Below the pieces are notes generated by a model that had not been told where the DNA came from, ran no database searches, and was given only the letters and a program-made list of their open reading frames with translations. 64,000 bases of DNA. It comes from Acanthopleura granulata. Its lineage: Eukaryota > Mollusca > Polyplacophora > Chitonida > Chitonidae. Positions 55,893-64,000 of this stretch are shown here, piece by piece. The position numbers and the translations under genes were made by a program. The stretch covers positions 13,982,605 through 14,046,604 of the forward strand of contig JABBOT010000002.1 of the NCBI GenBank assembly GCA_016165875.1, in the 5' to 3' direction. The first letter of the stretch is position 1; every line of letters begins with the position of its first letter.

Positions 55893-57709
55893 CTTGACAA
55901 AAGCATGAGTAAAAGCAAGACCACATAGGTTACCGAGGCTGCCGAGGCTCTTTGAAAACAACAGAATACAATTTATTTCTGCAACAAAAGGATGAAAGGA
56001 AAGATAATGACAAAGGGTCGTAGGAATTAAACATCATGATGCTCTACATATAATGCCTGCCTTGTGCTTCTCTGTTGTTTAAGTCCAAAAAGATGTGAAT
56101 CTCTTGGTTGATTGTGACAGTGAATATATCCTCCACAAGCATTTTATGGTCTTGTTTATTATGGAACATGCGTACAATGCAGGAAATGGACATGGAATTA
56201 ATTCGAAACAAAACACTTGCGTTACCTAATGAAACCACATTGTGCTCAGTACTTTGACGGTAACTAAATTCTAGAGTCCCCGTGCGCATGTAAACAGAAT
56301 GCCTTCTTTTGTGGGTAATTGCAGGTATTTGATATCCTTAATGTTTAACGTTATTTGCCTATACTTAAGGGTTTTGTGGCGAGTTTTATTTGAACTAGAA
56401 CTATAATTGCTGTTACCAAAACTGTTTGGTATAATTTTGGGGGAGATTTTCATTTGTCATGTTGTTTCAGCAGTAATTCCGAAACCTGGATACCTAATTT
56501 TTTAAACAAGAAACTATAGCTAATTCAACACTAATCCGATTCTTAGCTCCCAGCTCGTCTCCATCAGTATGCCTCACAAAAACTCATTTCAATAAAAATA
56601 GATGGCGCTGTAACTTTTCTTTTTGTTGGCGAACATTGCCTAATAGTTTCAAATCCAGGCTAAAAGTTTTCAGTAAATTATAATTTACACTTATACGTTT
56701 TCTTGGTAAATTGTCCAAGAATGCGTAGAAATAACCACATTTGTCTAGACGCTGTCAATTTACACCCTAGAGAACGACTAGGAATTTAACGGAATCTTCT
56801 CAGAGGCTTGACTCGTTTGTTTTTGGGCGGATCTGTGAAGACTGTCGTCAAGAGTCTGGTTTGCACGGTGATTATGAAAATGCCTTTAAGGGCGTTCTCT
56901 GGGACTGAGCTGATTGACACCCTGTCACAGCGTAACGTTCTGTTAAGTTTCACATTTTCTTACATCATCGATGTAAAAAAACTGGTGTTGAGCAGAAAGA
57001 TGCAGTGCACAGTATTATATCCAAAGTCTTAAGGAAGCCATTTGATGAGGATATACTAGTGTGTTTAACGTAGATTACAGCCACGGACATAAACAAAAAA
57101 GACAGAGCACACTATTAAAGAATATCTGGTTTCCATTATAAATGAAGTTAAAATTAAATGATGACTTTGATGAGACCAAGTTTATTCTGGAAACCCAGAA
57201 ATACTGTCTACATGGAATTACACGACAGAGAACTACTGGAGTCTCACCGGAGAAGAACCAAAATCAATATCCAACTAGAGAGTTGCCCAAAACACCTACT
57301 GAGGCAGCAAACAGCACCGTGATGCAATCTGTGGTGAGAAATCCAATTGGTTACATCGGTTATACGCTGACAAATGTGTTTCTTGCTTGGAGATAACGCA
57401 CGGATTAGTAACCCTGGTTATATCCAATTTGCGGAGAGGTAATGCACTTCGCGATGGCCTAACAAGCCTAACAGTGGCAGAAACTTCATCAATCCTGTAT
57501 GAGGAGCTACTGTAGGATATATTCAAGACTGACGCCAAGTGCTTCCCGAAAGTTATGATAGTTAATTGCATGCACTAGCATGGTCTGGATACAGCCTGCA
57601 AATTACGATTTTTGGTTCACTATTTTCAACAGTAGTTTTTAAACAGCCTCCCTGGTTTGGTGGTTTTATCAAGCTGACACATAAAGAACAATTGTGTTTA
57701 AGAGGCCTG
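55893..57709. other. Intergenic, nothing recognised
   Basis: Only short frames of no recognisable family are present. Confidence 0.45.
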
Positions 57710-58070
57710 AAGTCGTCAACCAGGATGCCTTTAGTCAGGAGATCTTCAGTCAGGAGGTCTTTATTCAGGATGTCTTCAGTCAGGAGATGTTCAGCCAGAA
57801 GGCGTCCAGTCAGGGGATCCTCAGTCAGAAGGTTCGTGTTCATGAGGCCTTCAGTCAGGAGGTCTTCAGCCTGGAGGTCTCGTCGGAAGTCTCCAATCGG
57901 GAGATCTTCAGTAAGGAGATCTCAGTCAGGAGATCATCAGTCAAGAGGTCTTAAATCAAGAGGCCTTAGGCCACGAGATCTTCAGCCAGGAGATCCCCAG
58001 TCAGGAGGTCTAGAGTCAGGAGGCCTTCAGTCAGGAGATCTTCAGTCAGGAGGTCTTCAGTCAGGATGTC
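57710..58070. repeat. 15-bp minisatellite, about 24 units
   Basis: The unit is ttcagtcaggaggtc, seen cleanly at 58,026-58,068, with many single-base variants to the left (tccagtcaggggatc, ttcagccaggagatc). Because 15 is a multiple of 3, several frames on both strands stay open and give five-residue peptide repeats. These are treated as by-products and not as genes. Confidence 0.9.
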
Positions 58071-58230
58071 TCTCCGGATGTACGCGCATGGGAAGGTCTG
58101 CCAGCAACCCGCGAATGGTCATAGGTTTTCCACTGGTTCTGTCCCGTTTTCTCCCATCTTAGTTAACCGCCATCTTATGAAAGAAACTTCTTGAGTACGG
58201 CGTAAGACATCAATAAATGGATAAATAAAC
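58070..58230 (+). mobile_element. SINE body and tail, head replaced by the minisatellite
   Basis: It begins at ctctccggatgtacg, continues gggaaggtctgccagcaacc, ggtcataggttttcc, and ends cttgagtacggcgtaagacatcaataaatggataaat. The 15-bp array abuts the point where the upstream SINE body and tRNA-like head should be. Confidence 0.8.
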
Positions 58231-61200
58231 CTATAATACTTGATATGTCTAACGTGTCCAAGACTGTCTTATTCAACGCTCACCATATGCTCGAGAATCG
58301 GCTATTAACCACAGACCAGGTAACATATATTTATCTGCTGTTACTTGCTGTGTGTTCTAGCGTCTGCGATTAAAGGTTACGGATCCACTTGAGATATATA
58401 GAAAATGTGATTTAATACATGTCACATTTTCTACGCTTGGCTAAAAATACTTGCAATTAGAGTAAGCTCAAGCTTTTCATTGATTGAGGTTGGCTCCATT
58501 TAATCCATGATTTGTTAAAAATTCCCTTCCAATCGAATATGATCTCTTATTGTCGTGTTCCTTAAAATATTTAGGGGCAGCTCTGGAAATGACGGAAATC
58601 TGTTGTCCTTTTTGACACTTTTGAAGTAACGTAAACTATCTTCCCTGTCCGCTGCTTTTTGATTTATATTTTCATACTTCGTATCCTTGATTATAGGAAT
58701 TTTAAGTCCATAGACACCATACGTAATTACCTGCGTGAAGTGATGCTCCTACACCGAATGCCAAACTTTGATTCCCTAAGGCAATCGGCGTAAAGTTTTT
58801 ATTAGCGGGTGGGTAGAGTTTAGATACACAGTCCGTAGCGAATGTTGCCGATTTTTCCTGGTTTAGACGATCCTGTCAATGTTATTTCTACTGGCGTTTT
58901 CTTCACTGTTTGGGAAGACGAATTTGGTGCTGTGCATGGGATTGCAGGAGAAGGCATAATATATATGTGCCTGATTGTTGTATGCACAGCTATGAGAGGA
59001 TTATGATCTCTAGCCTTAGAAATATTCTGTTTTAATAACTGAACGTTCTGAAAACATGATTAGTGTATTCAGCGAACTGAAGAGTGGAACTAGCGCGATA
59101 CTGAGGGTATCACAAATGTCACAACCATGATATCATCAGTAGTATGTTTTCTTTCTAGTTAATATTTGCATGTATTTTTACCTTGTTCACATCTAGGTTT
59201 GCCGTTTTGCCTTTTGTTAGTATTTTTAGACGGAGTGTCCAGAATCTAGGGGACTTTGCTTCATAATTGCGTCTAATTCCGCTTACTCGGGGCCATATGT
59301 TCAGAGCGTTGAATGCGATGGCCATGATGGATATGTGAGCATTTGCAATCAAAGCGCAACTGAGATACATATTTACTTAATGACACCATATATTCTAAAG
59401 TGGTACCCGATTTGTATACTAGAGCATAGAGTGATTGCACTTTTTGAATATATCATGATTGTAGCATGATGAGTGAGACCAGAGTAGTGACGACTATGTG
59501 CTAGTTGGCAAATGCTCACTTGACCTCAGTTAGGATTTTATTCTAACTGTTGAGGCAAGTGATTAAATAGAAGTGAACACGTCAAACATAATATATACAC
59601 TTACTATGGCTACTACCAGCTGTTCTCACAGATGCCGTATTCGCACAACATGTTGGTCATACAACCTCCAGTTCAGAAACCAGTAAACATATTGATCTGT
59701 AGAATATGAATAATTTATCCTGACATTTTCGTGTATGCTTTGAATTTTGACAAGTATTATTAATGATGTAAAATACGAGGGTAATCCGTAGTAGGACAAA
59801 GTATTAGCTGGAATGTGCATGGAATATGAACATTGTTGTTTGCAATATAAATACATCGGAGATCTCTCGTCCATTGTAGGTAATATCGAGGTTCTGAGTC
59901 AATCAATAGTCTAAGTTGCCTTAGTTCTTTATAGACGCTACAAGGCAATGTATATAGTACTTCGTGTCAGACAACAAACCCTGATCATGTGATGATCATG
60001 TGAGACAGCCATGACCAAGTGTACAAGATTTAGAATTATGGGTCAAAGAAAATTAGAAGATACAATGTCGTCAGTGGCAACATTGGTAACTTAAGACTCT
60101 TGGTTTTACGACACTACTTCGTTAATTACTTATGTTGCCATAAGTTAATTATCAAAAAAGATTTTGAGAATTAAAGTTATCCTTAATGTGTGATATGTCC
60201 AATAAATAAGGCAAATCTGCTATCTGGCACATACATACATACACACAAGAGATGTCATGCACATATTCTCAGGAGAGAACATTTACTCCTCCAACTTGAG
60301 AGCAATGCTACAGGCGTGATCAGGGACTGTCTCGTGGTCTCGCACACTCTTCGGGATGATAGTGATAATCGTTGACACTTTCCTGTCAATTTTCTGTCTG
60401 TACGATCTCTGTGATCACAAACCACCGCCATTACATGATGACAGACCCGTTTTGTATTGGTTGGGGTGGTATTAGAAGGCACAGCATCATTGTAATGAGC
60501 CCGATGTCGAGCTTGACGTGGGCTCGAGCGAAACCGGCGAAACTTGTCATTATACCGACTGATATACCGTGACTAAGTGACAATTACTTAGCGCCCCCTG
60601 GCGGTTGTCAGGGCCTGCACACGGCTTCTCAATCAGTCCGTTATCTACGGTGATATAAGGCTACAGCATTGTCCTCTTACGTAGTCCATCGATTATCGTG
60701 ATTTATGGCGACAGCAATATCAGAGACATTGACCTGTGTGGAGTACCCGGATGTTTACATGATGACGGCTACATTCTCAGAATATAATACCACTTGACAT
60801 GATGACATGCACTAGCTAAGTTAGATTGCTTACTCAGGGGTATAACAAAATTATCAATAAATAAATGAAAATAATGAATATCGTTGTACGGAAACAAGAG
60901 AACGTTGTGATTCCAAGGGGTTGATGAAGAGGTATATTTGAGATTCACAATGGTTGAAAGGGTATAAAAGAGATGAACTTTTGCTTTCATGCGTTTTATC
61001 GATATTTTTGTCCATTCAAAATAACCGCAATATGAACTTCAGGCGGTCTGGAATATTGCAATCTAGCCAACGGTCACCAGCCACATGAAAAGTGTTGTTT
61101 GACTGTTGTGTAAACTCTCAGTGAAGACCTAATTTTGGACAAATGACGAACAAATTGTTGTTTTCGAATAGCACATATGCGCGGTACTTGAAAAAACAAT

Positions 61201-63690
61201 GTAACAATTTCAGCTTTAATGTCAAACGATAAGTTTAAACAATGAGCACTGAGCGTGAGTACATCTTATTTTCAAAATAACCAACATTTCCCCTTTCATA
61301 TAAGGTTCAGTTTTCATTGGCTACATTATAGCTATCGGTACTGTCGGAAATGGAGCGCTTGGGGCAGCTGGCATTAAACTTTGAATATATGCCGAGACAG
61401 TTTTAGGGTTCGAGCATTTTCTGCATGCCTAAACTTACATCTTGTATACTTGTATCCATTGCATTATCTCAATAATGCCACGAAATCCATCACGGTGTTC
61501 CACTAGTTGAGTGGAGTCTTGGGGGCTACCAATAAAGTGGGGAGTGGATCTGATTCAATTGCTTTTTTCTCTTTGGCCAGGAGTAACTTTAAATTAAAGG
61601 GAAACATCAGTTGTCGCTCTGATAGGACTTGGAACCAGAATAAATGGTGCGGAATGAAAGTCGATATATAAGGGCCAACGCAGTACAATTACCTGGACTG
61701 ACCTAAGTAAAAGCGTATCTGATGTGTATGCGTGACACATGCGACTGGTATACATCGTTAAGACAGACTAAAGGCAAACTGACTGCTAGACTAAAGGCAA
61801 ACAGTTGAGACATTAACACAAGTACATACAGTGTAGCGTTAGAATTTTTACACAGACATATATGACCTTTGGATGACTATAGACATATATAGTATATAAG
61901 TCGTAAGATTACGACTTTAGAATAGCACTACTCACACATACAGCGCATTATAAGATAACAAAGAGAACATAAACTCCTGGTTTTATCATGTATATAAAGT
62001 TAGAATGATGGGATACGTTGATATACGGTCACGTGGTTTAATAAATCCCGATAGGCGATACATCAGAAGCTTTAAGAAACGGCTATTTTTTTTATCTGCC
62101 GTCTTATTTGAAAAAATCCTGATCTCTAAAGTCACGATACATTTACTCCTGGCTCCAAGACGTAAAGTAAACATCTTAGGTTTTGCATCGATAAGCAGTG
62201 CAGTCGTGACTAGATTTGGAATTGCTGAGCCGTCGGATTGCATAAGACCACGTTCGTATGTAACATTTTCTCAACTTTGAAGTTCTTACAAATGTAAGTA
62301 GATTATGGAATGATAATCGGCTTAAGTGAACTCCCGCTGTCGGTCTGTACCTAGAATAACTTCATTCTGACAACATCCAGAGCTCTGATTATGAGATTGG
62401 ATAGAGAGTGTGGCTATAGGCTCTGATGTAGGAATCGCGTGTTGAACGAAGTGGGCCTGGACTAGCTTACCCGAATTCTTATTATTAATGACTCCAGACT
62501 TGCCTCTTTTATGTCTCGACACGGTGGCTATATGGCGCCATGGCGGAAATTACATTACTAAATTTTAGTCGTTCCAAAGACTAGATTTTATAGTCTCACT
62601 AACCTAACGCCAACCATACTTAGTCTACCCTGAACTGCCACTTTTACCGGAATAAATATTCTTTCTGTACAAAATAATAGAAAGTGACATGTTAGCATAT
62701 TAAAATTAAAAATGTGAAAGCATTCCTTAAGTAACTTCCGGTGATTTTTGACGAGTCGATTTAAACAATATACCAGTATTTAATAGGTTGACTGTTTGAT
62801 CGTGGAAGTTTTTAATCAAAATAACTACCCATGCAACGCATGGAAAGAAATATTAGTATCTTTTTATATACTTGTGCAATTGAAACAAGTAAAACAGTTG
62901 TGTCTATAAAATAGCAGACATGGTATAGTTAATGGGGTTCAGCACAGATTTTTTCCATGCCTAACACCCGAAGTTGCATCATCGGTTATTCTTCTTATAA
63001 TGCAGGAACAGAAACTACAGTTTTCTTTCACATCTGGACAATTTAATAATGTCTGTAACCAAAATCATTGGACTGGGGCCGAGTGCACAAAGCCTTCTAC
63101 GATTTAAAGCAAAATTTACAACCTCTTTTTTTAACCTCCACTTTTTGGTACTTCAGATTGAAATTTGACACATTTAGCTTAAGATAACATATATAAATTG
63201 GAAACATGTGAATTTCTGTTTCCCCAAAATAAGCTCTAAAATCGTATTTCAAATTCTGACTTCATTCAGAAATGGATTTATTGAGCCGGCCCATAGCATG
63301 CAGTAGGATGCGGTTCGCATAGGTTGCAAATATTACGAAATTGTACATTCACGTTGTTAAGTGTTTTCGTCATTTGGGTAAATCAGGAGTACTGCGGTGG
63401 ATATGAACAGAGCAGAGGAATCAAGACAGAACTATGGTAAATCTAGGCATATAAACCTACATATATCCACGCCGCGGAGACACAGGGAGTAAACTTCGTC
63501 ACTGCAAGCTGTTATCAGTGAAAATAAGAAGAGCTTGATTCTGGCAGTAGACCAACACTTGTACACAACAAAGATATCACTCCAGGATAACAAAAGCGAT
63601 TGATAGATTAAACTTGATGATTTACTTAACACGGGTTTATTTTTAAAACTGACTGGTCTCTCGATATAAGCAAAGGCTATCTACCGTGTT
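58231..63690. other. Intergenic, nothing recognised
   Basis: No repeat or gene was recognised. An open frame around 58,845-58,990 was considered as an exon but has no clear splice sites. Confidence 0.45.
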
Positions 63691-63699
63691 TCAAATGAC

Positions 63700-63792
63700 A
63701 GACTGGGGGTGATTAACCGCACTGATCACGACAGAATCAATGTTGTGTTGTCTACAACCCAGGATGGTAACGATGCCATTCAGATTCTCCAG
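63700..63792 (+). other. Candidate internal exon of an unidentified gene
   Basis: A possible acceptor (tttcaaatgacag) precedes an open frame encoding GVINRTDHDRINVVLSTTQ and DGNDAIQILQ, which ends at a 5' splice site (ctccag then gtaatt, about 63,792). The size, frame and splice signals fit an exon. The family is unknown, and the partner exons would lie outside or near the window edge. Confidence 0.25.
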
Positions 63793-64000
63793 GTAATTCC
63801 TTTGTATCAATTTTGTGTGAGAACGGACCAGTATACTGTCAGAAGCAGGATTCATAGAACTGGACAAGCGTTAACGGAATCGCAGAGCACTAGAGTATTG
63901 CTGAGACCTTGTCTTTTCAGATTGATTTCATAATAATACTTGAAACACCCGATTATTATAGCCGAACACACTGAATTCATAGAATCAGTACGAGCCCACG

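Noticed and set aside
57566..58162. 198-codon open frame read as a repetitive protein
   Set aside because: It is created by the 15-bp minisatellite; several frames on both strands are open for the same reason, and it runs on into SINE sequence.
58845..58990. Open frame MLPIFPGLDDPVNVISTG as an exon
   Set aside because: No clear acceptor or donor, and only about 45 codons between stops.

Overview
The window reads as nuclear DNA of a spiralian (lophotrochozoan) invertebrate, most likely a bivalve mollusc or a brachiopod. The evidence is an AT-rich background, at least eight copies or fragments of one tRNA-headed SINE of a type I associate with molluscs and brachiopods (naming not verified), RNase H-bearing non-LTR retrotransposons, a Polinton/Maverick, and two single-exon animal-type GT31 glycosyltransferase genes. 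No bacterial gene organisation is present. Almost all recognisable protein sequence is fossil mobile-element sequence; the two intact cellular genes are the GT31 genes at 40,979-42,046 (minus) and 48,130-49,221 (plus).

Layout. 1-2,282: diverged repeats with a period of about 360 bp, one SINE, and the left part of a roughly 0.8-kb repeat unit. 2,283-17,782: a 15.5-kb Polinton/Maverick (adintovirus-like element) with terminal inverted repeats beginning AGCAGCAGGGAGTG and a 5-bp target duplication CAGCT. It carries the remains of a large plus-strand replication gene (protein-primed family B DNA polymerase, then an SF1 helicase, then an HNH nuclease domain) and a DDE integrase. It also carries a virion module: FtsK/HerA-type packaging ATPase, double jelly-roll major capsid protein, a penton-like minor capsid protein and several unassigned Polinton ORFs. 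Every one of the recognisable genes is broken by stops or frameshifts. 17,783-19,105: the right part of the interrupted repeat unit and a second tandem copy that preserves the uninterrupted target site.

21.6-38.1 kb: three RNase H-encoding LINEs of I/Jockey type. LINE-1 (minus) holds a SINE fragment with a 12-bp target duplication in ORF1 and a MITE-like element in its RNase H domain. LINE-2 (minus) and LINE-3 (plus) lie head to head; LINE-3 has a 14-bp target duplication and an (ATGT)n tail. A 47-bp minisatellite sits between LINE-1 and LINE-2.

40-49 kb: two GT31 genes transcribed away from each other, with a SINE cluster, a 37-bp minisatellite and two weak exon candidates between them. 49-64 kb: mainly intergenic, with a 0.7-kb inverted repeat at 55.1-55.8 kb, a 15-bp minisatellite fused to a SINE body at 57.7-58.2 kb, and one weak exon candidate at 63.7 kb.

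How it fits together: the Polinton was a virus-like unit with its own polymerase, integrase and capsid and is now inert; the LINEs would have supplied the reverse transcriptase for SINE spread; the GT31 proteins are Golgi membrane enzymes unrelated to the mobile DNA around them. Gene boundaries inside the fossils are approximate, because they rest on reading translated frames by eye.
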